From positions 558,001 to 622,000 of the forward strand of contig JAUPFP010000059.1 of assembly GCA_036925085.1 (NCBI GenBank): DNA of 64,000 nucleotides, in the 5' to 3' direction. Made by a program: the position numbers and the translations under genes. Under the pieces are notes generated by a model, which saw only the letters and a program-made list of their open reading frames with translations, did not search any database and had not been told where the DNA came from. Shown piece by piece: positions 47,003 through 57,700 of this stretch (its first letter is position 1; each line of letters opens with the position of its first letter). This DNA comes from Brachycybe producta (lineage: Eukaryota; Arthropoda; Diplopoda; Playtdesmida; Andrognathidae).

Positions 47003-47239
47003 GGTAATTTCAAGGTCATTTGTGTATGAAATGTGAATAGGTTCTTTTTTTTTATTCTGTTTGTTTGTTTTACATTTTATTTTTGTTCGTTTTTTTTTTT
47101 GGTGTCAATTTTGTTGATGCTTTTGTAAATATAACATCAAAAATTTTTTGGTATAAATTTTTTTAATCTTGGATATAAAAAAAATGATAAAAATTGAAGA
47201 GAAAAAAAAAAGGACCAAGGGGTAAAATAATAAATGGGT

Positions 47240-47420
47240 TAGGTGGCGACACCAAGTGGTGGAATGTAGTATCGATCAGTTTGTGACGTCACAAATTTCG
47301 ATTTAAACTTGTGACGTCAGCAAGCAGCAGTATTGGGCTTGTTATCATCTGCGTTTGCGGAATAAACAAAAGGTATCTGATGACGTCATCCAGTTCCGCA
47401 AACGCAGATGTTTGTATCCA
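47240..47420. repeat. inverted repeats with three TGACGTCA sites in the CBM14 gene 3' region
   Basis: CATCTGCGTTTGCGGAA at 47346-47362 is exactly mirrored by TTCCGCAAACGCAGATG at 47394-47410. TGACGTCA occurs at 47284-47291, 47312-47319 and 47381-47388, the first inside TTTGTGACGTCACAAA. It lies between the stop at 47002 and the probable poly(A) signal at 47572, so it may be part of the 3' UTR. Confidence 0.7.
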
Positions 47421-47571
47421 TTTTTTTTTTCCAACTTGCCCAGTGAGTGGGGGAAAGAGAGAAGTTTTGTAAATATTATATAAAAAAAATGGTAGATGAG
47501 ATTTTTGCTAACAAGAAGACGCTCAATTTTTATTTTATAGCTGTTTGTTTTTAATTTGTCTGTTTTTATGT

Positions 47572-47577
47572 AATAAA
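47572..47577 (+). terminator. probable poly(A) signal of the CBM14 gene
   Basis: AATAAA followed by TGTGTTTATAAC, 570 nt after the stop codon. It is the best placed canonical hexamer, although AATAAA-like strings are common in this DNA. Confidence 0.45.
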
Positions 47578-47664
47578 TGTGTTTATAACAAAAGAAAAAC
47601 TCAGGTGTTCATGTAAATTACTTTTCTATCTTTCTATACATAAAATAAAAAAAATCAGATCTCT

Positions 47665-48140
47665 ACAGGTCGAGTTGCACGAGTAATTTTTCGATCGCAT
47701 AATATGATCGGCAATTAGAAAATGGGACAAACAGAAGTTGGCTCCGCCCTTTTTACGACGAACGCAACTTCTAATTGGTTGGTTATGTAGTCTGACGTCA
47801 CATGCTCTGCTTTATTCAATGTCGAACCACACAACAAACCAATTAGAAGTTGCCGGTCGTCATAAAAAGGGCGGAGCCAACTTCTGTTCATCCTGTTTTC
47901 TAATTGCCTGTCATAGATATGCAGGTCCAGTTATAGAATTTGTGCTGTTTCTCGATCGCATATTGTGCACGTTTTTATTTCGTACGGATTGTGCGATATC
48001 TCAATCGCATATTTGTGTTGGTAGAGTTGTATTTGTGCGATTTCTCGATCGGCATATTGTGCCGGTTGAAATTTACAGATTGTGCAACATTTCGATTGCA
48101 TTTTAAGCGACGAGTTGTACGGATTGTGCAATAGTCGACT
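47665..48140 (+). repeat. tandem repeat with TCGATCGCATATTGTGC units, split by a family A insertion
   Basis: Degenerate units of about 45-55 nt with the core TTTCTCGATCGCATATTGTG occur four or five times from 47935 to 48130. A related unit (GAGTTGCACGAGTAATTTTT, CGATCGCATAATATG) stands at 47670-47706, immediately left of the family A element at 47707-47911. The transposon therefore seems to have inserted into this array. Confidence 0.65.
47707..47911. mobile_element. family A fold-back transposon, copy 2
   Basis: By alignment with the other copies it runs from ATCGGCAATTAGAAAA to TTTTCTAATTGCCTGT. The arms hold AGAAGTTGGCTCCGCCCTTT and its complement. TGACGTCA is at 47793-47800. The flanks CATAATATG (47698-47706) and CATAGATATG (47912-47921) differ by one inserted base, consistent with an aged 9-bp target duplication. 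Non-coding. Confidence 0.8.
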
Positions 48141-48589
48141 TTTCGACCAGATTTTTCTTTCTTTTTCTTAAAATTACAATTATTAACAATATAAAAACAA
48201 TAAAATATGTTGTCTATTATATTTTCTTCTCTTTAATCTGTTTTGCTATTTTCTATGTGAATTCTATTGTTCTTAATAAAAACGTCACAAACTATATTTT
48301 TGTGTATTTCTTCTTACAATCAAAGTGGAAAATCAGTCATTCTGCACATTCACTCGCTAATTTGCGAAACGGGCAATTTGATTTTATAGGTTAAATCTCT
48401 ACATTGATTTACGAAGTTACAAATTTTTGGCAATCTTTAGAATGCAACAAACAAATCTAGCCTCAGACATTATTTAGATTGGCTGGTTATTTTAGTTGAT
48501 TTGCAAAGTTACTACCGAGTTTGTGGTTATCCAAATTGTCTAGTGATTTTGCAGAATGACTGATTTTTCACATTGACCTATGACATGTA

Positions 48590-48830
48590 AACACCTCTCG
48601 AAGTCTCTATTATTCTGTCTTTCAGGTGCAAAATGAGAAACTTGAATGTTTTAGAAACTAGAAGAGTACGTAGCTCAGTCACTTGAGGATACTTTAATGT
48701 TGACATCTTGCAAAATAAGTTTTTTGTGTGTGTGTATAAAAAAAAGTTTATTTTGAAAGATATCAACACTGAAAATATATCCTTAATAACACTTCTTCAA
48801 ATTTCTCTTGAAAGACATAATTATCAAGAA
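48590..48830. repeat. family C fold-back element, downstream of TAF6
   Basis: TAAACACCTCTCGAAGTCTC, TATTATTCTGTCTTTCAGGT and TGTTTTAGAAACTAGAAGAG form the left arm. The right arm has AAAGTTTATTTTGAAAGATA and TCAACACTGAAAATATAT. It lies in the short interval between the CBM14 gene and TAF6. Confidence 0.65.
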
Positions 48831-48960
48831 TTTGCAAATCAGCTGTTTATAAACCCATCTTAATTTTCCAATCAGCTAAAAATAAATATTGAAAGTCAAG
48901 ACAAAAATATATACAAACAAGCGTTTTATTTATATAGTTATAAAATCTGTTAAATGTATA

Positions 48961-48966
48961 TTTATT
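48961..48966 (-). terminator. poly(A) signal of TAF6
   Basis: On the minus strand AATAAA lies 31 nt beyond the TAF6 stop codon. It is the nearest canonical hexamer, so the TAF6 3' UTR would be very short. Confidence 0.6.
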
Positions 48967-48996
48967 GGTTACAATTTCAAATAAGAAGCTGCTGCC

Positions 48997-51900
48997 TTAA
49001 GAAGATGGAGGCGGCGGCGGCGGTGGATCGAGCGTATCCATCAACTGATGTGTTGGTTCGTTTTTAATGGACACGACCGGAGTAGAAAACATACTTCGTA
49101 TTCCTACGGTCGGTTGCGTCGTAACGGTGTTAGTTTGACTGACGACAACAGTCGACGGAGTTGAAGCCATTGTAACAACAACTACTTTAGCCATTGGCTG
49201 AGAAACGCCGCCTGAAACGACCTTTGAAGTAGCTGGCGTAGAACCGACGATCTTAACCACAGCCGATGGAGTTCCAGTCGACAGGGTCGAGGTTGTCGTC
49301 ACTGTCGGTGTTGACGGACGAGATGATCCGACGATAACGTACTTCTGCGAGGATCCGATGGATGAGTTAGGCGTTGTCGGCGTCCGTGGAATGGCCAAGA
49401 TGGTTTGCGTCCTAGAACCCTGAACGAGACGAGACTGTAACGAACAAACGGTTCGTTCGTAAAGAAACATGCAAACGTGCAAACAACAGTCCATGCCAGA
49501 TAGAGAGGAAACAACTACAGGGTCGCGTGATTTAAAAGGAGTTTTAAAATGTAAACGCCTCTCAAACTTTGATTATTCTCTCTTTTCAAGAGTAACTTGG
49601 AAGTGTTTTAGAAACTAGAAGGGCAACTCAATCACTTAAGTGTATTTTCATGTTGATATCTTTCAAAATAAACTTTTTATTTTGAGGTTAAAAGCGACTC
49701 AACTTTAACCAGACACTGGCAGACAGTATTTATTTTTATTTTTGCTTATAAAAAGTTTATTTTAAAAGATATAACAACATGAGATTACTATTAAATGATT
49801 AGAAGAGCATTCTAGTTTCTAACACACTTTCAATTTCTCTTTAGTGATGCTTTTCTGAAACACAGAATCAAAAATCAGCTTATTCATAAAAACATCTTAA
49901 TACAAAGAGTTAATCATTTTAAAATTTTTAAATATGGGATTCAACAAGTTATTTAAATCCAATTAATTAATTAGATTTCTGATTGTTGTTTTTCTCTTTA
50001 AATAAAAACCACGATTTCTTTTTGCAACCCTGCAAGGATTTCGAGGATATTTCTACCACCGTAAGTAAGTCAACGAAGGAAAGAAGTACGAAGGGATAAA
50101 AAGAGATCGTTAACAATCAAAATGTGTACTTGAAGGTTGACGGTCAGCGGCGGTTTGTTCGTAGTTGAAGTTACGGTCGAAGATGACGACGACGTTGAAG
50201 AAGAAGACAACAGTCTCGCTTTGGTTACAGCTGCTTGTAATGGAACCCCAAAGAAACCAAATTCGTTCTTGTATTCTTCGAGAATATCGGGAGGTATCCG
50301 AACGGCTTTCAATACCGGAGGAGCGATTCTCTACATGTAATGAAAAAAAAGAATCAAGTTATGAATTTGTTGTAAAAAAAAATGAAACAAGAAAACAAAA
50401 GCGGTAACAAACACAAATTAAGTTTTTGATATGTTCGGCTGCGATCTTATCGATGTTACTTAAACTCGGTCCATCGAGACAACATTTAATACGTTCACCT
50501 TCCGCTTTGATGCGAGGAAGGACGAACGCCTTTATCACCTATACGAGATAAAAATGAGGTATTGAATTAATGGTCAAATGGGTTTTCAAATAGAAAAACG
50601 AACCTCGTGGCCAAGTTCGGCCAAACCGGCAATCGCTCCGTAATGAGAAGCCATCGGTGCTTTCTCGTTATACAAAGCTTTGCTGAACATCCTCGTAACT
50701 CTAGTCTGAATGCTGTTCGTACTTGTGTTGAAGTTCCTTTAGAAGAAAGAGAAAAACGGCGATTTAATTGAGCCACGTGTTTATAAACGTGCCGCACGAC
50801 GCCAATAGTCGGTTTTGTTAAGATGGTTTATGTACATCCAAGAGTAGGAGTAAAATTAAAAGAAACTAGTTAGTGGTTTAAAAACTAGATGAGTAACTCA
50901 ATCACTTAAGGTTATTTTCATGTTATCTTTCAAAATAAACTTTTTATAGACAAAAAATGAACAAAAAAATATCGTCTGCTTAAAGTTCGGTCAACTTAAA
51001 ACTGACGTAAAAAGCTTATTTTGAAAGATATCAACATGATTCATGAAAATACACTTAAGTGATTGAGCTATCCTAGTCTTTAAAAGACTGGTTTTTCTTA
51101 ATTTGCTCTGAAAGTCAGAATAATCAGAGTTCGAGAGGCGTTTACACTTTAAAACCATCTTAATAGCCTAGACATTAAAGCGCTTGTACGTGAAGACGAC
51201 TAACTTGCAAATCTGAGCCATCAATCGTGACGCAAAGTCACGTAACGCCCAGTGATTGTCGACATCAGGACGTGCACAAAGTTGTTTCGTTACAATACAA
51301 GTTGAGACGGATGGTATTAGTTCGTGAAGCTATGATAACCAAACAAAATTCAAGACGTTAAAAGATTTGAAAAGAAAGTTTCGTCTCTGTTCTCATGTCG
51401 TCAACGCATTCTCTTACATATTTCTCGAGATAGAGAGTCTGATTATCGAGAAGCGCTTTGACCATTCGCATCAAATATATCAGAAGTGCAAGATTGTTCT
51501 GAACAACATTAACTTTAACCTTGAAAAAGAAAGAAAATTACGGTTAACTCCAAGATTCGTTTAATATATAAAAAGAAGACAACAAGCCTCACTCCTTCGG
51601 CAATGAAGGTACAGAGACGAGGCAACATCTGATGGAGTCCGGGATCAGAAGCCAAACTTTGAAGTGCTTCCTACAAAAATAACAAATGAACCATGAGAGA
51701 AAGACCAAACGAAGAGGTGAAAATGTAAATCTTAACGGCTCTTCGTGATTCGTCGGCTCCGACACATGCTTCGGTGATCTCTTTATAGTAAAGTTGTTGC
51801 TCGACAGATAGTTCATGTGTTGCTAACTGTTTAACCTTAACCACTTCCACTTGTTTCGCTTTGATCGGTTTTCCGTTATTTTGCTTTCCGATTTGACCTT

Positions 51901-53099
51901 TGGCTGGTTTGGCAAGTTTTTCGGCCGGATCGACACTCTCCAATTTCTGTTGATCTTTCGAGACTTCAACAAAATACGAGAAAAATGTACACAAGATTAG
52001 AAAATGAAACGACTTTTAAAAAAAAATACAAATTGGAATGGGAATAATAACCAGGAGGTGGATTGTCTGGAATCGTTGGCTGAATTCCTTCAATACTCAA
52101 CCAGTGAGCTGAAAAAAAAACAAGTAAATTTGTCATTATACCATTCCGTCTCTCAATATTGGGTTTTCCATGTACTTTAATTGATATGAGCTGCGTTATG
52201 ATGGGCTGATTTTCGATATCTTCATTATTTTGTCTTTCAGAAGCAAAATTAAGCTAAACTAGAAAGCGTTTTAAAAACTAGACAGGTATTCTCATGTTAA
52301 TATCTTTCAAAATAAACTTTTTATAGACAATAATTTTAAAAAAAATATGACACGCTTAAAAGTTGGTTCATTTTCAAATCGATATAAGTTTATTTTGAAT
52401 AATATAAACATGAAAATATATTTAAGTGATTCATTTACTTGTATAGTTTCTGAAGCAATTTCTTCATAATTTTGCTCATTTATTTACATATTTTGCAATG
52501 GCTACTTTAAAAACGTCATATTAACTGTTTTCCTTATGTTTTAACCTTTGATGGTCGTTTCCAGTGGAAGTTTTGGAAGCTGAGTGCTTACGATTTCACC
52601 AAGATCAAGTTCTCTCTCTTCGACAAAGTGAAGTTCTCGTCCACCTCCGCTCGTAAATCGAAACGGAATGAATTCTGAAGAATAGAAGCCATAAAGTGGC
52701 TAGAAAACAAAAGTAAATATTAATTACTGCTTTTTCATTTACAATTTACAATATTGAGTTTTTTTTTTTTTTTCGTTTTCTACTTCGATATTCTTGATTT
52801 TCAGCGCATGATCGAAATCTGCTGTCGAAAACTTTTTTCTTTTACCATGTCTCAAGAACTTTGCTCCATCCTAATGACATAAAACCTTATATTTTAAACG
52901 ACTCGAAAGGCAACAATTAAACTAGAATAGAACTTACCTGAACGATTTGTTTTAATCTGTAACTGACATCCTCCGCTAAATCTTTTGCAGCTTCATCAGG
53001 TAAGTTACCGATTCCAATCGTTTCTGAAAATATTTTCATCGATTCTGACGAAAGAACAGTTCCACTTCGTATTCCGATGTGTGCAGATGATTTATGCAT
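48997..53099 (-). CDS. TAF6: transcription initiation factor TFIID subunit 6, complete
   Basis: Twelve minus-strand exons join in phase to 629 residues: 53099-52938, 52870-52784, 52699-52546, 52108-52052, 51963-51737, 51670-51593, 51519-51418, 51329-51205, 50736-50604, 50538-50413, 50330-50130, 49434-48997. TAF6 is a core TFIID subunit that pairs with TAF9 through a histone fold. Here the histone fold is residues about 15-83 ([33 protein letters not shown]), followed by the conserved [15 protein letters not shown]. The TAF6C HEAT domain spans about 205-455, opening with [20 protein letters not shown] and including [19 protein letters not shown]. The C terminus is Ser/Thr/Pro/Val-rich and ends in a proline run, which is variable in the family. 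Eight introns are 65-88 nt; the other three carry transposon insertions. It starts head-to-head with INTS6. Confidence 0.96.
49532..49900. mobile_element. family C fold-back transposon in TAF6 intron 11
   Basis: The left arm carries TAAACGCCTCTCAAACTTTG, AAGTGTTTTAGAAACTAGAA and GTATTTTCATGTTGATATCT. The right arm mirrors it with AAAGATATAACAACATGAGA, CATTCTAGTTTCTAACACAC and a terminal AACATCTTAA. The arms approach 170 nt each. This insertion makes intron 11 695 nt. Confidence 0.8.
50818..51165. mobile_element. family C fold-back transposon in TAF6 intron 8, most complete copy
   Basis: A 348 bp element with termini TTAAGATGGTTT and AAACCATCTTAA. The arms contain TAACTCAATCACTTAAGG and the mirrored CTTAAGTGATTGAGCTA, then TTTTCATGTTATCTTTCAAA and the mirrored TTTGAAAGATATCAACATGA. 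The distal right arm has AATAATCAGAGTTCGAGAGG. No coding capacity. A TTAA or TA target duplication is possible because the ends themselves read TTAA. Confidence 0.85.
52195..52475. mobile_element. family C fold-back transposon in TAF6 intron 3
   Basis: TTCATTATTTTGTCTTTCAG, AAAGCGTTTTAAAAACTAGA and TCTCATGTTAATATCTTTCA form one arm. AGTTTATTTTGAATAATATA, AACATGAAAATATATTTAAG and TATAGTTTCTGAAGCAATTT form the other. It accounts for most of the 437-nt intron. Confidence 0.75.
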
Positions 53100-54775
53100 G
53101 TTTAATTTAGATAAATAAAAGCGAAATAACTAAAATAAATGTCCTTTTTTGATTATAACAAAGTAAACAAACAAGAAATGAACTTATTTGCATATTACAT
53201 CGGTCATTGACGGCCGCCGCTTAAACTATAGTTTTGTTCAGCGGCGGCTAATAGTTGATTCTTGTTGTTTTTTTCTAACTTCCGGTTTTATTACACTTCC
53301 GGTTGTTGTTTAGATTAGGAATTGCTTGCTTTATTTATAACAAAAAAGTGTGTGAAATCGTACCTATTGTTACTAAATCGTTTTTTTTATTGATATAGGT
53401 TATTGATTTGTGAATCGTTAAGCATTTATCGTATTGATTCTGCTTTTAACTAAACGAAACCCACCCATTAATAAACAAAGATTTACACTTGAAAGAAAGA
53501 AAAAAGTCAATTAATGACTATAAATTCACCTCCTTATTGAGAAAAACCCCCCATTAAATGTTTTTTTCTTCCCCACCCGTGATTATAAGCTTAAAAGCTG
53601 CATACACTAGCAGTATGTGTAAGCTACGCAAACTATTGAATGATGTATCGTAACTCCTGTATATGTATTGTTAGTTCTTTGTGTATCCCTGAAGATACCG
53701 TATACGCAAACGTATGAATTGTATCTACGGAAGAGACAAATATGTCCTTTTTCCTCTGACTTTCTTCTGCGTGCTTTTTTTTTAACGTTTACTGATCAGA
53801 AATGAATGATAAATTTAATACTGTCATATTGTGTCCTATAAAGCAGTTGCGTTGTGTCTTAATTTTACGCTACATACGACTCATATTTATCAACGAGATG
53901 AACACGAATGAAACGTTTTACAGTATATTTAACTTTTTTAAAGGCATTTTTAATTGTTTTTGACATATTTTGAGTTAAATTCGTTAAAATAATGTTCGAA
54001 TCCAAGATCAAAATTGATCGTTTTCATTGTTAAATGAAAAGTATAAAGACACAATATGGCGTATAGAAAATAAGTGATTCTTTACGGTTTGTCATAGAAT
54101 ACGAGAGTAATAGTAGAAGAGATTCGTTACGATCGTTAAAGAAAAGAACTTTAACTCCGCCTTTAAAGTGATTAACCAATAAGATTGATTTGTCAATGGT
54201 AGTCGTCGTGGCGATCTCCTACCAGAGATCCATACAAACGGGGGCTGGCCGTGTAAGAGCGTATCTGTATGGAGGAATTAACGAGTATAATAGATTTTTT
54301 GAAGCTAAAGGCACGAGTAAGAGGGGGTCCGTTGCTGACAGCATTGGTTTTTGCCGCGATCGAAGAAGGGAAAAGAGGCGACTGAATTTATAGCAGCCGC
54401 CGTTACAACTACTGCTACTATCATCGGTTGTCGTCGTTGTTTGTTCATAGCCATAGCACTACAACGGGTTTCCCTTTCATTATTATAAAAGCTATCTTTA
54501 TATACCAAGAGTATAATATAAAAGAAGCTAAAAAGGGAGACGCCATTTTGAACTTTTTTTTTTCTCTCGCCTTCCTCTCTGTACTTTTTTTTTAATTTTA
54601 ATAATTTTTTTTAACAAAAAAAAAAAAAGGCAAAATGGATAGTTGGCTCTGGGGTTATCCCAGAGTTTTAACTAAAAAATAGGAAGAAAAAAAATTTTTT
54701 TTTTGTTTTCAGAACGGTTTTTTTACGAGTTATTTTTTTGGTCTTATATTTTTTTGTTCATCATCGCGCGCCGCG
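53100..54775. promoter_or_regulatory. divergent promoter region shared by TAF6 (-) and INTS6 (+)
   Basis: The two start codons are 1.68 kb apart, head to head. On the TAF6 side, CACTTCCGG and ACTTCCGG (53274-53303) are two ETS-type sites, and GCCGCCGCT/AGCGGCGGC (53213-53221 and 53240-53248) forms a 9-bp GC-rich inverted repeat. On the INTS6 side, GCCATTTTG (54543-54551) is a YY1-type element in an otherwise T-rich leader. The middle (about 53350-54100) shows nothing recognisable. Transcription starts are not placed. Confidence 0.55.
54635..54682 (+). other. 15-codon upstream ORF with a stem-loop in the INTS6 leader
   Basis: ATG at 54635 opens MDSWLWGYPRVLTKK and stops at TAG 54680-54682, 93 nt before the INTS6 ATG. 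Within it CTCTGGG (54647-54653) and CCCAGAG (54659-54665) form a perfect 7-bp stem with a GTTAT loop. It may lower INTS6 translation. Whether it is in the mature 5' UTR depends on the unknown transcription start. Confidence 0.4.
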
Positions 54776-57700
54776 ATGACGATAATATTATTTTTAATTG
54801 ATACCAGCGCTTCTATGAATCAGCGGGCATATCTTGGCGGTAGGCATACATTATTGGACGTAGCCAAAGGGGCAGTTGAGACATTTATTAAGGTAAAACT
54901 TGAAAGGGCCCTTATTTTTTTTTGTATGTGGCCCTCTCTCTCTCTCTCTCTTTTTCTCCTTAAGAGAAGGGATTGAAAAAAGGGGGCTACACTACTATTA
55001 TGATTTTTTTTTAACTTTAAAAAAAAATCCGTTTTTATCTTGTCCGTAGTTTCGAGTAAGAGATCCCGCTAGTCGTGGCGATAGATACATGCTTTTAACT
55101 TGCGAAGATCCGCCAACAAATATTAAGGTACGGAAAAAATATTTCTCTTCGTCTTCTTCTTCTCCTCCTCAAACCTCCTCTTCCTTCCGAAGATCCACAT
55201 CATGAGATCATCAATTTTTTTTTGTGTGTTTTATTTCTATCAAAATTAATATCCATGAGTAAAACAAAAACAGGATTCCAAAACTGAAAAAAATACAACA
55301 CAAGTTAGGCGCTTATTTCTCCAATAAATGAATCAAAAACCGCCAATCGCCACCCTCAGTTTTTCACGTAACACTAGAAAGAGAGAGAGAGCGACATGCA
55401 CAGTCCCATTAGCACGGACGCCATCTTGTTATGACGCTCAATCGCGTGCGAGAGACCTTTATATAGGCTAGGTCACGTGACTGTGACGACAAAAATAAAA
55501 AGTGAATTGGGCATCGTTTAAATCTTTGCGATCTCTATGACGAATTATGTATGCAACTAAGTGGCGGGAGGGGAACAGCCAAAAACTGTCAAAAAGTTAT
55601 GAAAATTGTTTTTTTTTCATTAAAAGTTAAAACAAAAAATTAGTATTTTACACAATTACTAGACAGTGTGGAAAGCCATGCATTTTGTAAAGTAGACTCA
55701 GGGTGGATTGTTTTAAATTACTGATTTTTTTTTTCATTAAAACCATTGTGATTTTAACTAAAAAAAAATTGGAAATTCACCATTAAAAATCAAGTAATTT
55801 AAATTGCATTTTGAAGTTGTTGTTTTTTCAGAATTTTTTTTATCTATGCAATAAATTTCTTATAATGATATACTTGGCAGGTGAATAAACAGATTCAACA
55901 CTTTCTCATGCGTGGATTTTCTGTTAATAAAAGAAATTTTTATGAAATTTTAAATTAATAAAAAAAATATCTGATTAAAATAAACACGAAACTTTTGGTT
56001 AGCACGAAAACATATTCCAGTCTATTCAATTTCGTGTTAAAGGATTTCCACTGTAATTAAATAAGTAAAAACCGAATTACAATTAAATTTTGCTAGATTT
56101 AAAAAAAAAAGCAAATTTCAAAGCATTTGAATTAACGGTCCAAAACAAATTAGCCCATCTATGTTTTCAAAACTAGGCCCTGTTTCTCAAAAATACAAGG
56201 ATTGTATTGTAATACAAGGGAATTCCACGGAGCCCTGATCAGGACATTCATCGAAAATTCATAATGTAATTTGTCATTACGAATTAACAATTTGTAATGA
56301 CAAATTGTGAATTTATGATGTTGACCTTTACAAGGCTCCGTAGAATTCACTTTTATTACAAAACTTGTATTTTTGAGAAACAGGACCCTGTTCATATACG
56401 GATGTTAAGTCATTATTTAGGCCTATTACTGAAGCCATTATTTTGTTAAAAATATGGATCCGTATCCGTATATTAATAGTTATAAAGACAGACACCATAT
56501 GGTAGTTAAGTCAGTATGCAGATAGGGCAAGAATAGTTAACTCAAGTTTCGTTTAAGTTACAGAATATAAAACAGAACGAAGTAATTGCGGTTTTCATTT
56601 TTAAAAAAACTATAAAAGTAATGTAGTGAATTTCTAATTACTCGAAAAAGTAATTTAATTATTAATTTTATTACTTTGTTCAAATTACTTCCAAATACCG
56701 GTTTTTTCGGCATTTTGCAAATTGACAATTTCACGTCGCAGTTAATTAGGCGCGTGCACCATTTGATTGGAGACTTATGGGTAACGTCAAAATGACCTTG
56801 AATAAATATCGAATGGCCTTGTCATTGGCTGTATAGGTCTCAAATGATGACGAGGGTTGGAGGTGGAGGCTAGTGATCAAGATATTACATAAGGACAATG
56901 ATTCTCAGGGGGGGGGGGGGTGTCGCAAAATGTTGGATGTTATATTGAAATTAAATATATAATTTAATATTTTCAAATAAATTTTAACTTTTATTATAAA
57001 AACAAAATAAACAAAAACTTTCTTATATTACACGTACGCACTGAACTAGCGGTTTCCAAAGGGTGTACTGTGGCACACTAGTGTGCCGTGGCACCAGTGA
57101 CGTAGGCAGCATTGAGTTATGGGAGGTTTTATGAGAGAGGTGTGTCCCCACTTCTCTACAGGTATTTGCTAACATTTAAATGTAATAGAAAATCGAAAAA
57201 TTGTATAAATAAGATCAACAAATTTAGAGAAAAAAAAAAGGCTTTTTTAAGTGAAATGAGGGCCGGGGGGGGGTGCCACTGTATAACATACTAGTGTGCC
57301 GTGAATTTCGCTGATTGTGGCACGATTTCTATAGTCAAAAAATACTATACTGAGTTTAAAAAAAAGTTTGGAAAAGTGCGACCGTGACAAGAGTATTGTT
57401 TTGCTTTTCATCGTATTAGCTAACTGCACTGATGGAGGAGGAGGCTACAAATTATTCCACCATATACACTGTAATTGCCATAGTACTCTATAGGCAATTA
57501 GAAATCGGGACGCGCAGAAGTTGGCTCCGCCCTTTTTATGACGACCGGCAACTTCTAATTGGTTTGTTGTGAACTTCGACGTTGAAAGGGCGGAGCATGT
57601 GACGTCAGACTATATAACCAGCCAATTAGAAGTTGCCAGTCGTCATAAAAAGGGGCGGAGCCAACTTCTGCGCGTCCCGATTTCTAATTGCCTGTTAGTA

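Noticed and set aside
47738..48134. Overlapping open frames on both strands in the tandem repeat after the CBM14 gene
   Set aside because: They are explained by the family A fold-back and the GATCGCATATTGTGC array.
53580..53770. Segment with CTGAAGATACCGTATACGC, reminiscent of retroelement 3' wording
   Set aside because: Too short and only loosely similar; no reverse transcriptase or repeat structure around it.
54190..54393. Open frame of 67 codons in the INTS6 upstream region
   Set aside because: The opposite strand also has a long frame here. It is a GC-richer leader region with no domain and no splice link to INTS6.
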